Positions 54,840-63,463 of a stretch of DNA of 64,000 nucleotides are shown here, in pieces (the first letter of the stretch is position 1; the number at the start of each line of letters is the position of its first letter). The position numbers and the translations under genes are program-made. The notes beneath the pieces were generated by a model, which saw nothing but the letters and a program-made list of their open reading frames with translations, had not been told where the DNA came from and searched no databases. The stretch is from Streptomyces sp. NBC_01591 (lineage in GTDB: Bacteria > Actinomycetota > Actinomycetes > Streptomycetales > Streptomycetaceae): NCBI RefSeq assembly GCF_035918155.1, contig NZ_CP109328.1, positions 1 to 64,000 on the forward strand. The letters run 5' to 3'.

Positions 54840-55223
54840 ATGCCCAGTACAGAGCCCGTCGGGTCCGAGCCGGCGCCGAGGCCGAAGCGCCGCACTTTCA
54901 CCTCGGAGTACAAGCTGCGAATCGTCGCCGAGTACGACGCCGCGCCCAGGAACGAGAAGGGTGCGGTCCTGCGCAGGGAACGGCTCTACCACTCGCATGT
55001 CAAGGAGTGGCGGGCCGCCCGGGATGCCGGGGCCCTGGAAAACCTGGTCGACCGCCGGACCAGCCCGGCCCGTGCGAAGAAGTCCGCCGCGGAGGTGGAG
55101 AACGAAAAGCTGCGGCAGCAGGTGGAGCGGTTGCAGAGGGACCTGGCACGGAACAAGGCCGCACTCGAGGTGATGGGAAAAGCTTCCGCGCTCTTGGAAA
55201 TGATCTCCGAGAGCGCGGACTGA
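54840..55223 (+). CDS. IS3-family transposase OrfA
   Basis: 127 residues: HTH (FTSEYKLRIVAEYDAAPRNE) followed by a leucine-zipper-like coiled coil (VENEKLRQQVERLQRDLARN). Ends with LLEMISESAD. Binds the IS ends and joins OrfB through frameshifting at 55175-55181. Confidence 0.85.
   Translation: MPSTEPVGSEPAPRPKRRTFTSEYKLRIVAEYDAAPRNEKGAVLRRERLYHSHVKEWRAARDAGALENLVDRRTSPARAKKSAAEVENEKLRQQVERLQRDLARNKAALEVMGKASALLEMISESAD
55175..55181 (+). promoter_or_regulatory. Slippery heptamer for -1 frameshifting (OrfAB)
   Basis: G GGA AAA in the OrfA frame, a canonical X XXY YYZ slip site, about 45 nt before the OrfA stop. OrfB lies in the -1 frame. Confidence 0.55.
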
Positions 55224-56248
55224 AGCCTGCCGCCGACCCTGTCGTGGACGAGGCGTTCACCAGCGTCGAGGTTCAGCTGGGCATCACGGCCGCCTGTCGG
55301 CTGACCGGCCGCTCCCGCGCCACGCATTACCGTCGGCTCCGGCCCCCACCACCACGCAGAACACGTGCCCCACAGATGCAGCCGTCGGCCCTGACGGCCG
55401 AAGAGCGTTCTGCGGTACTCGAGTTGATGAACGGCGACGAGTACGCCGAGCTGGCGCCCGCGCAGATCTGGGCCCGCGAGCTGGATGCCGGGCGCTATCA
55501 CTGCTCCGTCTCGACGATGTACCGGATCCTGCGCGAGCAGGATCAGTCCGGTGAGCGCCGACGGCAGGCCACCCATCCCGCCAAGGCGGTGCCCGAGCTG
55601 GTCGCCACCGGGCCCTCGCAGGTGTTCACCTGGGACATCACCAAGGCGGCCGGGCCGGCCAAGGGCGTCTGGTATCACGCCTACGTGATCATCGACATCT
55701 TCAGCCGGTATATCGTCGGCCACACCGTCGAGCGAGCCGAATCAGCTGTGCGGGCCGAGGAGCTGATCCGCGAGACCATCGCCCGCAACGGCATCGTGCC
55801 CCAGACCGTGCACGCGGACCGCGGCACCTCGATGACGTCGAAGAAGGTCTCCCAACTACTGATCGATCTGGGCGTGACGCGGTCGCACTCGAGGCCGAAG
55901 GTCTCCAACGACAACCCTTACAGCGAGGCCCAGTTCAAGACCACGAAGTACATGTCGGATTATCCTGAACGGTTCGATTCGCTGGCCCACGCCCGCGAGT
56001 GGTTCGACGCGTTCATCGCGTATTACAACCATGAGCACCGGCACTCGGGTATCGGCTGGCACACACCAGCCTCCGTCCACTTCGGGACCGCCGAGGAAGT
56101 CCGCGACCAGCGCGCGGTCACCCTCGCCGAGGCATACGCCCGCCACCCCGAACGCTTCGGCCGCCGCCCCAGACCACCCGAGATACCCCAGACGGCCTGG
56201 ATCAACGACCCGGCCAAACGCAGGGAACCCGCACCACAAACCTCATAG
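55220..56248 (+). CDS. IS3-family transposase OrfB (expressed as OrfAB)
   Basis: About 342 residues without a normal start of its own, in the -1 frame relative to orfA. DDE core: Asp in VFTWDITKAAG, Asp in TVHADRGTSMTS and Glu in DNPYSEAQFKTTKY. HTH-like region GITAACRLTGRSRATHYRRL at the front. No damage visible, so this IS should be active. Confidence 0.85.
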   Translation: MKPAADPVVDEAFTSVEVQLGITAACRLTGRSRATHYRRLRPPPPRRTRAPQMQPSALTAEERSAVLELMNGDEYAELAPAQIWARELDAGRYHCSVSTMYRILREQDQSGERRRQATHPAKAVPELVATGPSQVFTWDITKAAGPAKGVWYHAYVIIDIFSRYIVGHTVERAESAVRAEELIRETIARNGIVPQTVHADRGTSMTSKKVSQLLIDLGVTRSHSRPKVSNDNPYSEAQFKTTKYMSDYPERFDSLAHAREWFDAFIAYYNHEHRHSGIGWHTPASVHFGTAEEVRDQRAVTLAEAYARHPERFGRRPRPPEIPQTAWINDPAKRREPAPQTS

Positions 56249-56286
56249 CGTCACGACCGTCTCACTGGACTTGAAATCTTCCGGAA

Positions 56287-56485
56287 CATCATCGGGAAAT
56301 CGCAGGTAGGAGCCGTGCACCTTGGCTGACCATGCCCCACAACCCGGACACGAGGCACCAGCTGCGGTGCACCGCACATCAACACGCACTATCGCGATGT
56401 TCACGTCTACCGACAGCACCGCGACATCCGCGATCGACGGGAACAACAGCTCCTCCAGCCGGAACAAGATCTCATTCACAGCCAC
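56287..56485 (-). pseudogene. N-terminal part of the interrupted ISL3 transposase
   Basis: From 56485 the frame reads EILFRLEELLFPSIADVAVL, then RVDVRCTAAGASCPGCGAWS and AKVHGSYLRFPDDVP, the zinc-ribbon front of ISL3 transposases. The continuation lies at 54756-53350. Confidence 0.8.
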
Positions 56486-56580
56486 GAACTATCGGCCCAG
56501 CCACGCATGCCACTGCTCGTTTTGAGGCAACTTACCTGGCCGCCCCAGGGAGTTCAGTCGTTACTCACAGTGCACGGACC

Positions 56581-56620
56581 ACACAACCTGAGCCAGAACC
56601 ACTACTGGTGAATAAAGCCA
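56581..56620. repeat. 40-bp inverted repeat, right end of the nested mobile unit
   Basis: Inverted partner of 50633-50672. Between the two lie the group II intron, the acetyltransferase and the ISL3 transposase with its IS3 insertion. Confidence 0.6.
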
Positions 56621-56914
56621 CCGGGCTTACGGCTGCACCGCCCGGGCTACGCGTCACGGAGCAGGCGTAGTTGAAGGGTCTTCTCCAGGGCTTGGGAAGC
56701 GGCCGGGCGTGGGCGGCCAAATGCGGCAAGGACGGGTGTGGCGCTGGTTGGGCTGGGTTTTTTGTGAGGCTGAAGGCGGTGGGCTGGGCGTTCGTAGCGT
56801 CGCGGGATCCGGATGGGCAGGCCGGAGCGAGTCTGGCCTGCTGGCGGGTAGGGGCGCTGCGGGCCCTTCCAGATGCGGGGCATGTCGGTGTTCATGTAGT
56901 CGCTCACCACTTGG

Positions 56915-57544
56915 TCACGGAGGTAGTCGTAGTCGGGGCCGTTCGCGGCTGCGGTCATCAGTAGGACGGGGGGTTGGGGTGGCACGGCCGTCCGCGACGC
57001 GGATCTCGACGACAGCCGGAGGCTGGCGGGCGTGGGTTTGCGCGATCCGGTCCCACGCTCGTTCCCACGGTCTGACTTTGCGGGGGGAAGCGCCGAGGGC
57101 TTCCATGAACGCGGTGACGTGCTCGCGGGAGGGGACCGCTTCCCCCCGCAGAACGGCGCTCAGACTGCTCTTCGGGAGCCGGAAGTGCCGGCCATCAGCG
57201 GTCCGCCCGGCCTCGGATTGCAAGTAGCCCAGAGACGGCTGGCCCTCCCTGGCACGGACCTGGATCATCGCCCGGCGTAACTGACCGAAGGTCTCGATCA
57301 GTTCCGGGTGAGTGAGTGCGGAGCGCACCGAGGTGGCCAGGTCCTGGAACTCTGTGGTGGTCTCCTCTCGACGCCGGAGTTCTTCCTCGGAGCGGCGGGC
57401 GGCTTTCCACAGGCGGATCGCGTCTGCGGGATCGGCGTCGCAGGCTTGTGCGTAGGCTTCGACGAGTTTACGGGAGGGGACTTTCCCGCTGGCGCCGCGC
57501 GAGAGCATGGTCGCGGTGAACCGGTATCCGATCAGTTTGGCCAT
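56915..57544 (-). CDS. HTH-type regulator, start uncertain
   Basis: 209 residues from ATG 57544, but the first helix of the HTH (ALALWLRAQRERRGVTYAAM) is encoded in the same frame upstream to about 57622, where a TGA ends it with no ATG or GTG in between. So the true start is missing or a small frameshift lies near 57622. The visible part is LIGYRFTATMLSRGASGKVP, a second HTH-like part RLPKSSLSAVLRGEAVPSRE, and a basic C-terminus. The regulator resembles other two-HTH proteins of Streptomyces accessory DNA. Confidence 0.55.
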   Translation of the reverse strand: MAKLIGYRFTATMLSRGASGKVPSRKLVEAYAQACDADPADAIRLWKAARRSEEELRRREETTTEFQDLATSVRSALTHPELIETFGQLRRAMIQVRAREGQPSLGYLQSEAGRTADGRHFRLPKSSLSAVLRGEAVPSREHVTAFMEALGASPRKVRPWERAWDRIAQTHARQPPAVVEIRVADGRATPTPRPTDDRSRERPRLRLPP

Positions 57545-57655
57545 CGCCGCGTAGGTGACGCCTCGGCGCTCGCGCTGGGCACGTAGCCACAGCGCGAGCG
57601 CTTCGGACTGCCGGGTTCTGCGGCGACGGCGTTCTCACGCCGTCCCATAGGTGGG

Positions 57656-57883
57656 TCAGACTGCCTCGGGCGAGGGCGCTGTCGTCGTGCGCATCGCCCT
57701 CAGCGAGCTGACGGCGACGTAGAGGGCGCCTGCGATGAACTCAAGAGCGCCGAACATCGGCAGGCCGGCCAGGGCGAGGGCTCCTGCCACGAGGATGACG
57801 ACGAGGATGATGACCACCTCGCCGGGCGTCAGCGCGCCCGGGTAGGCGCTGGGCGAGGACGGCGGGAAGAGTGATGAACGCAT
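57656..57883 (-). CDS. Small two-helix membrane protein
   Basis: 75 residues from ATG 57883 with GGAGA upstream. Helices about 20-40 (VVIILVVILVAGALALAGLP) and 43-60 (GALEFIAGALYVAVSSLRAM). Unknown function. It lies upstream of the HTH gene on the same strand. Confidence 0.5.
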   Translation of the reverse strand: MRSSLFPPSSPSAYPGALTPGEVVIILVVILVAGALALAGLPMFGALEFIAGALYVAVSSLRAMRTTTAPSPEAV

Positions 57884-58915
57884 GCGTGTCTCCAACTGGC
57901 GTCGCGTCAGAACCCTGAATAGGGCGCGGACTTGGGCTGCACCGTGAACAGCTGACGGGGACTTCCAGGTCCGGTCCGTCAACGTTCGGCGATCCTCTCA
58001 CCAGTAACCCGACCATCACAATGCGTGGCCCTTCGGGCAAGGGCGTTGATTCATGAACGTCCAGAGCCCGGGTCCGCGATGCGGGCGAACGGGTGGACGA
58101 GCCGGCAGCCGGCTACCAGGAGGCTGCAGGTCAGGAGAATGAAACCAATTTTTTCATTCGTTTCCGTCCATCCGGCGTTGCCGAAGGCACGCACGCGATG
58201 ACACCCTCCTAGCAACGCTGTCTCGGGTACTCGTACCCGAGGTCTCCCTGGCGTCGTGGCTGCACCATGGAACAGGGACCGGGCATCACCGCGTTCCAGC
58301 GCGGCGCCCCAGAGGGTGGCGCATCCTCACCGGATGCGGCCACCCTCCGCACCCTCATAAGCCAAAGCAGTCAACCGGTTCATGGAATCTGTCCCTGCAC
58401 ACATACGGCTTCACCCACGGCATAACGAACTCCCCCTCCCCCGACGGGCAGCACCCCCTTTCCGCAGCCGATCCACCAACCGGGCCAGGAAGTCCCCGTC
58501 CGAGCGGCAGCGGTGCCTGAGCGCGGGAAAGCCCCGGCTGGCCGGGGAAGACCGGCCGGGACCGTGAGGTGTGTGGGTGCGGAGGGTGGTCACCTCTCGG
58601 CGGAGGGCTCCATGGGGCTCCAGCCGAACGATCGACAGGGCTGCTCGGCGCGGGTGACGGCCCCGCTCACGGTCCACCGGGCCGTGCTGGCGCAGTGCAC
58701 CGACCTCGCCGGTGACGGTTCTACCCCCGGCCGGGCGCAAGGCGCACCGGATGCCTGACCTCATGTGAGGTTCCGCTGGACGTGGTAGTGCCACCACACC
58801 AGGCCTCGCGAACTGCGGCGTTCGAAGGAGAGGCGATCTTATGGCTCAGGGCCTCGCACGCATCCAGGTGCGAGACCCTGAGCCGCGGCCCTCTACCATT
58901 CGGTCTGAATGGGGG
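57884..58915. other. Long gene-free stretch
   Basis: About 1 kb without a supported gene. A 51-codon frame from ATG 58268 (MEQGPGITAFQRGAPEGGAS) has no ribosome site. A hairpin lies at 58312-58347. The AT-richer patch near 58140-58160 (ATTTTTTCATTCG) could be a promoter region. Confidence 0.4.
58312..58347. terminator. Terminator-like hairpin
   Basis: GAGGGTGGCGCATCC (58312-58326) pairs with the complementary run 58332-58347 with one bulged G; loop TCACC. Confidence 0.45.
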
Positions 58916-59113
58916 TCACCAGCGGGAGTGGAAGTACAGGGCGTGGAAGGCGGCGCGCAGCGGGGCGGCTCCCGCGCCAGTGTCCGTCCAAGTGGAGCCG
59001 GCGTCATTGGAGTACGTCATCGCGTGCCTGCCCTTGGTCAGCACGCGCAGCTCGCTGTGGTCGATACCGGCTTCCTTGCGGTAGAGCACGATGTGACCGG
59101 CCACCCATCGCAC
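58916..59113 (-). CDS. Short hypothetical protein with one Asp-box
   Basis: 65 residues from GTG 59113. It contains TYSNDAGSTWTDTG, an Asp-box (SxDxGxTW) as found in sialidase-like beta-propellers, but only one copy and no start of a propeller. Probably the end of a degraded gene. Confidence 0.3.
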   Translation of the reverse strand: MRWVAGHIVLYRKEAGIDHSELRVLTKGRHAMTYSNDAGSTWTDTGAGAAPLRAAFHALYFHSRW

Positions 59114-59370
59114 CCTGGGCCATGAGCAGCGCGCCGATCCTGGTGCACCGGCCGTCGCCCACGGGTGGGCGTCGGGTCACCTGCTGCGGGCAGATTCTCG
59201 GGCTCGCGCACGGCGATGGGGCCACAGCACCGCTTTGCCGCCGTCGGGCGGCGAGCGACCGGAGTCGCTGTAGGCCCGGCCGGGTCCGCGCCCTGCGCCG
59301 GCGCGGTGACGCGTCGGCCGGCGCCGCCGGTGTGGCGGCGCCGGCCTGCCTGACGCGGCTGGTGGACGGG

Positions 59371-59979
59371 TCAGGCTGCCTTGAGCTGGGCCGCTATCCT
59401 CACGACGCGTTCGGCCTGGTGGCGGGCGGCGGCGCGGGTGGTGTCGTCCACCGGGTTCGTGCCCTGCCCGTCCACGTGCGAGGTGCCGTAAGGGTTGCCG
59501 TCGGCGAACTTGACCGGGTCCGTGAAGCCGGGGGCGACCACGATGCCGCCGAAGTGGTGGACGCTGGTGTAGAGCGCCTGGAGCGTCGTCTCCTGTCCGG
59601 CGTGGAGGGTCGCGGACGAGGTGAAGCCGCTGTAGACCTTGTCGGCCAGCTTCCCCTGTGCCCACAGCCCGCCGAGGGTGTCGATGAACTGCTTGAGCTG
59701 CGAGGAGAGGTTGCCGAACCGGGTGGCGGATCCGAACAGTACGGCGTCGGCCCACTCGATGTCCTCGGGTGTCGCCTCGGGGATGCCCGCGGTGGCGGCG
59801 TGGTTGGCTGCCCACGCCGGATTGGCCTCGATGGCCGCCCGCGGGGCCAGCTCGGCGGCCTTCACCAGGCGGACCTCGGCACCGGCCTTCACACCGGCAT
59901 CGCGGAGCTCCTCGGCTATCTCGGCGATGGTGCCGGTGGAGGAGTAGTAGACGATCGAAAGCTTGACGGGAGTAGCCAC
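59371..59979 (-). CDS. wrbA: NAD(P)H:quinone oxidoreductase, WrbA type
   Basis: 202 residues from GTG 59979. Flavodoxin fold: FMN phosphate loop IVYYSSTGTIAEIAEEL, then ADAVLFGSATRFGNLSSQLK, and SSATLHAGQETTLQAL with VHHFGGIVVAPGF, all typical of WrbA. It reduces quinones by two electrons and so prevents redox cycling. Two copies of a GACCGGTC-centred operator lie 55-95 bp upstream (60034-60074), placing it under the TetR repressor at 62702. The downstream 260 bp carry no clear terminator. Confidence 0.9.
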   Translation of the reverse strand: MATPVKLSIVYYSSTGTIAEIAEELRDAGVKAGAEVRLVKAAELAPRAAIEANPAWAANHAATAGIPEATPEDIEWADAVLFGSATRFGNLSSQLKQFIDTLGGLWAQGKLADKVYSGFTSSATLHAGQETTLQALYTSVHHFGGIVVAPGFTDPVKFADGNPYGTSHVDGQGTNPVDDTTRAAARHQAERVVRIAAQLKAA

Positions 59980-60033
59980 GGCAGCGGCTCCGTTCCTTGT
60001 GGGGATTCTGGTGGGGTTGTCGCGAGACCGAAC

Positions 60034-60074
60034 TAGACGACCGGTCCACTAATTCAAGGTAGACGACCGGTCCA
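60034..60074 (-). promoter_or_regulatory. Tandem TetR-type operators upstream of wrbA
   Basis: TAGACGACCGGTCCA occurs at 60034-60048 and again at 60060-60074, 26 bp apart. The palindromic core GACCGGTC recurs before the SDR and TetR genes. Confidence 0.75.
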
Positions 60075-60128
60075 GATGATTCAAGGCCGGGTGCCGCGGT
60101 TACGGCGGGAGCGACGAGGCCCGTGCGA

Positions 60129-60431
60129 TCAGGCGGTGACGGCAGTCCTGCCCGGGTCGTTGGGGTGGGACTGCAGGACCGTCACCACCGAGGTCATCCA
60201 CGGCCAGAGCGGCAGTGCGCCGAGCACCTTCTCGTACAGCTCACCCTCGTCGGCGGCCCGCCACAGACCGATGCTGCGCAGTTCGCCCACCGGGCGCCAC
60301 AGCCTGACGAGGTGACCGGCCGCGGCCAGCTCCCCAGCCCTTACGGATTCCTCGGCGCGACGGCGGTCGACCTCCGCCGGGTCGGTGCCCTCGGGAACGG
60401 TGGTGGTGAGCTCGACCAGGAACTCCTTCAT
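60129..60431 (-). CDS. Muconolactone delta-isomerase-like protein
   Basis: 100 residues from ATG 60431 (AAGGAG upstream). MKEFLVELTTTVPEGTDPAE at the start, AGHLVRLWRPVGELRSIGLW in the middle and ALPLWPWMTSVVTVLQSHPN at the end match the small MIase-type ferredoxin-fold family. Members isomerise muconolactone or act as small binding/monooxygenase-like proteins. It is divergent from the SDR gene and shares its operator region (60557-60597). Confidence 0.8.
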   Translation of the reverse strand: MKEFLVELTTTVPEGTDPAEVDRRRAEESVRAGELAAAGHLVRLWRPVGELRSIGLWRAADEGELYEKVLGALPLWPWMTSVVTVLQSHPNDPGRTAVTA

Positions 60432-60556
60432 GGCACTTCTCCTTCTCTCTGCGGGGCCTACCGGCCCCTCGTGACGACGCACACGAGGCGGCGCAGCCGC
60501 CCTTCCGCGGGCGCACACCCTGCCGCCACGACGGTACGCACGCCTTTTGAAATATT

Positions 60557-60601
60557 TCGACCGGTCGTCTACTTTGACATAAGTGACCGGTCGGCTAGTC
60601 A
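60557..60601 (+). promoter_or_regulatory. Operator pair and promoter of the SDR gene, also facing the MIase gene
   Basis: Sites TCGACCGGTCGTCTA (60557-60571) and TGACCGGTCGGCTA (60584-60597) are again 26 bp apart core to core. A -35-like TTGACA (60574-60579) and -10-like TAGTCA (60596-60601) stand 16 bp apart with the second site between them, an arrangement that would let bound repressor block RNA polymerase. Confidence 0.7.
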
Positions 60602-60633
60602 TCTCATCCTCATCTCCCTGGAAGAAGGTCATC

Positions 60634-61347
60634 ATGAGCACGCAGGTTCAGAAGGTCGCGGTCGTCACGGGTGCGTCGCAGGGCATCGGAGCCGGGATTG
60701 TCACCGCCTACCGCAAGCTGGGCTATGGCGTCGTCGCCACCTCGCGCCGCATCCCCGCGTCGGACGACCCCGACGTCGTCACCGTCCAGGGCGACATCGC
60801 CGACCGCGCGACCGCAGAGCGCGTCATCGCCGCCGGCGTCGAGCAGTTCGGCCGTATCGACACGCTGGTCAACAACGCGGGGATCTTCGTCGCGAAGCCC
60901 TTCACCGACTACACCGAGGACGACTACGACGCGGTGCTCGGCGTGAACCTGGACGGTTTCTTCCGCATCACCCAGCTCGCGGTGGAGCGCATGCTCGAGC
61001 AGGGCGGCGGTCACGTCGTGCAGATCACGAGCACGCTCGCCGACCAGGCCAGCTCCAGTGTGACCTCCGTACTCGCCTCTCTGACCAAGGGCGGACTGCA
61101 GTCCGCCACCAAGGCGCTGGCCATCGAGTACGCCGGCCGCGGCATCCGCAGCAACGCCGTGGCGCTGGGCACCATCAAGACACCCATGCACCCCGAGGAG
61201 CATCACGCGGCACTCGCGGCACTGCATCCGGTCGGCCGTATGGGCGAGGTGAGCGACATCGTCGACGCGGTCGTCTACCTCGAGAACGCCCCGTTCGTCA
61301 CAGGCGAGATCCTCCACGTCGACGGCGGCCAGAGCGCCGGGTACTGA
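60634..61347 (+). CDS. Short-chain dehydrogenase/reductase
   Basis: 237 residues from ATG 60634 behind GAAGAAGG. Rossmann motif VVTGASQGIGAGI, NNAG motif VNNAGIFVAKPF, and VDGGQSAG at the end. The usual YxxxK active site reads SVLASLTKGGL: lysine is kept but alanine stands where tyrosine should be, as seen in a branch of SDRs of uncertain activity. Under TetR control by the operator pair upstream. Substrate unknown; carbonyl or quinone reduction would fit the cluster. Confidence 0.85.
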   Translation: MSTQVQKVAVVTGASQGIGAGIVTAYRKLGYGVVATSRRIPASDDPDVVTVQGDIADRATAERVIAAGVEQFGRIDTLVNNAGIFVAKPFTDYTEDDYDAVLGVNLDGFFRITQLAVERMLEQGGGHVVQITSTLADQASSSVTSVLASLTKGGLQSATKALAIEYAGRGIRSNAVALGTIKTPMHPEEHHAALAALHPVGRMGEVSDIVDAVVYLENAPFVTGEILHVDGGQSAGY

Positions 61348-61564
61348 GCGCGGGCACTCAACGCCTGGCTTCGCCCGCGCGGGCCCGAGGCGGGGCGCGC
61401 CACCGTGCCCGTGCCCTTGCCAGCCGCCCCGGAACCGGCTGCCGACGGCCCGGCGCCGACGACGAACCGGCCGGCACCGGCCCCCTCGGGGACCGGCCCG
61501 GGGCGGGCCACTGCCTCCTGCCGGACCAAGTCCGTCCCCATCTCACGAGGAGAGAAGACACTCC

Positions 61565-62596
61565 ATGACCTCGCCACTCGACGGCCTCGCCGTGGACAAC
61601 CCGGTTCTGGCCGCGCCGATGGCCGGCGGTCCCAGCACCCCCGCACTGGTCGTGGCGGCGGCCCGTGCGAACGGACTAGGGTTCCTCGCCGGCGGATACA
61701 AGACCGCCGACGCACTGGCCGAGCAGATCGCCGAGGTCCGACGCCACGACATCGCCTTCGGGGTCAACCTCTTCGCTCCCAACCCCCTGCCGGTCGATCC
61801 GGAGGCCTTCCGACGCTATGCCGCCGCGATCGCCCCCGAAGCCCGGGTCTACGAACTCGACATCCAGGCAGCGGAAATCGTCGAGGACAACGACCACTGG
61901 TCGGACAAGATCGACTTGTTGCTGTCCGCACCGGTACCGGTCGTCAGCTTCACCTTCGCCATCCCGGACACAGCCGTCATCGCCTCACTGCGCGCCGCCG
62001 GAACCCTGGTCGTCCAGACGGTCACGTCACCGGCGGAGGCCCGCCTGGCCGCGGACGCGGGCGCCGACGTACTGGCCGTACAGGCGTCGGCCGCCGGAGG
62101 GCACTCAGGCACACTCACCCCAGAACGTGTTCCGGCCTCCGTCCCACTGACCGATCTGCTGGGGCAGATACGGGAGGCGGTGTCGCTGCCGCTCGTCGCC
62201 GCGGGCGGGCTGGCCACCCCGGCCGGCGTGGCCGAGGCACTACGCGCCGGGGCCGAGGCGGTAATGGTCGGTACGGTCCTGCTGCGGGCGGACGAAGCCG
62301 GTACGTCGCTCCCCCACAAGGCGGCCCTGGCCGACCCGAAGCGCCGCCGGACCGTGGTGACCAGGGCGTTCACAGGCCGGCCCGCACGGGCTCTGGCCAA
62401 CCGGTTCACCGACCACTACAGCGGCCTCGCCCCCTCTGGCTACCCCGCCCTGCACCATCTGACCAGGCCGATGCGCCAGGCCGCCGCCGCGGCCGGCGAC
62501 CCCGAGCGGATCAATCTGTGGGCCGGGACCGGGTACCGCCAGGCCACCGCCGAGCCCGCCGCCCAGATCCTGCGGAGACTGGCCTCCCACGTCTGA
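61565..62596 (+). CDS. Nitronate monooxygenase (2-nitropropane dioxygenase family)
   Basis: 343 residues from ATG 61565 with AGGAGAG upstream. A TIM barrel with the family's landmarks: PVLAAPMAGGPSTPALVVAA, GLGFLAGGYK, ADVLAVQASAAGGHSGT (catalytic His region) and PLVAAGGLATPAGVAEALRA with GAEAVMVGT (FMN phosphate). It oxidises toxic nitronates, or as NADH:quinone reductase in some members. It follows the SDR gene after 217 bp on the same strand and is probably part of the same response. Confidence 0.85.
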   Translation: MTSPLDGLAVDNPVLAAPMAGGPSTPALVVAAARANGLGFLAGGYKTADALAEQIAEVRRHDIAFGVNLFAPNPLPVDPEAFRRYAAAIAPEARVYELDIQAAEIVEDNDHWSDKIDLLLSAPVPVVSFTFAIPDTAVIASLRAAGTLVVQTVTSPAEARLAADAGADVLAVQASAAGGHSGTLTPERVPASVPLTDLLGQIREAVSLPLVAAGGLATPAGVAEALRAGAEAVMVGTVLLRADEAGTSLPHKAALADPKRRRTVVTRAFTGRPARALANRFTDHYSGLAPSGYPALHHLTRPMRQAAAAAGDPERINLWAGTGYRQATAEPAAQILRRLASHV

Positions 62597-62701
62597 ACGC
62601 CCTCGGCGCCCGACGCACACCAAGGCACCGGCAGTCCGGGACCTCCGGGCCAACGGGACTCTGGCGCCCGACACTCCGACCCGCCGGCAGCGGACCGGGG
62701 C

Positions 62702-63322
62702 TCATGCCTCGGCCGCTGCCTCCTGCGGCGCCCGGGCGCCCAGCAGAGCCAGGCAGTTCGCCCAGAGAACGCTCAGCTGGGACGTGCTGTTGTAGAGCTT
62801 GGCGAACAGCACCTGTCCTTCGAGCTGCGCGACGACCGATCGCGCCGCCTCACGGGTGTCGGCGACAGTGACCTCGCCACGCTCACGCGCCTCGGCGACG
62901 ACCGACTCCACCATGTCGACCTGGGCGTCGAAGATCTCCTGCAGGCGTCGGCGGATCGCTTCGGTCTGATTGCTCAGCTCCAACGTGAGGTTCCCGAACA
63001 AGCAGCCGGAGACGGTGCCACAGCTCTTCTGCCCCGCGCGCTGGATCGCCTCGGTCTCCTCGAAGAGCTGCCGCAGCCGCTGCAGAGGGTCGGCGTCGCC
63101 GCGCAGAACACGGGCCCACTCGCGACGCTGGTCGGCCCAGTGCTCGTCGAGCACAGTCAGCGCCAGAGCCTCCTTGGACTCGAAGAAGTAGTAGAAGCTC
63201 CCCTTGGGCACCCCGGCCGTCTTGCAGATCTCGGCCACGCCCAGCGCCGAGTAGCCACGCAGCTCGATGAGCGACTGCGCGGTGCTGATGATCTTTTCCC
63301 TGGCGTCACTGGTCCGTCCCAT
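62702..63322 (-). CDS. TetR-family repressor of the redox cluster
   Basis: 206 residues. HTH: AQSLIELRGYSALGVAEICK then AGVPKGSFYYFFESKEAL. The C-terminal part has CGTVSGCLFGNLTLEL, the block seen in TetR proteins such as YxaF-like regulators, with two cysteines that could react with electrophiles or quinones. It is transcribed away from the SnoaL-like gene, and operator-like sites lie 15-45 bp upstream of its start (63337-63367), so autoregulation is expected. Matching sites before wrbA and the SDR gene define its regulon. Confidence 0.9.
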   Translation of the reverse strand: MGRTSDAREKIISTAQSLIELRGYSALGVAEICKTAGVPKGSFYYFFESKEALALTVLDEHWADQRREWARVLRGDADPLQRLRQLFEETEAIQRAGQKSCGTVSGCLFGNLTLELSNQTEAIRRRLQEIFDAQVDMVESVVAEARERGEVTVADTREAARSVVAQLEGQVLFAKLYNSTSQLSVLWANCLALLGARAPQEAAAEA

Positions 63323-63336
63323 GGTTGCAAGTATAC

Positions 63337-63367
63337 GACCGCTCGACTATTTTGTACTGGACCGGTC
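63337..63367. promoter_or_regulatory. Operator pair between tetR and the SnoaL-like gene
   Basis: GACCGCTC (63337-63344, one mismatch) and GACCGGTC (63360-63367), the second continuing as GGCTAGC, here 23 bp apart. The same core is found at 60034-60074 and 60557-60597. Confidence 0.7.
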
Positions 63368-63463
63368 GGCTAGCAACTCCGCGGGACCACTCGGTCGCAA
63401 TCCGCGACCGTCCGCAGCTGGAGCCGCTGCCCGCACACCCACGCGCAGATGAGAGCTAAAGCA

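Larger units (their letters stand above)
54763..56281. mobile_element. IS3-family insertion sequence inside the ISL3 transposase
   Basis: Flanked by CGGAAC on both sides (54757-54762 and 56282-56287), a target duplication of 3-6 bp. Weak inverted ends share GTGAGAC. It contains overlapping orfA and orfB. Removing it restores RFPDDVP joined to SAGRSVVLQLRV of the ISL3 transposase. Confidence 0.75.
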
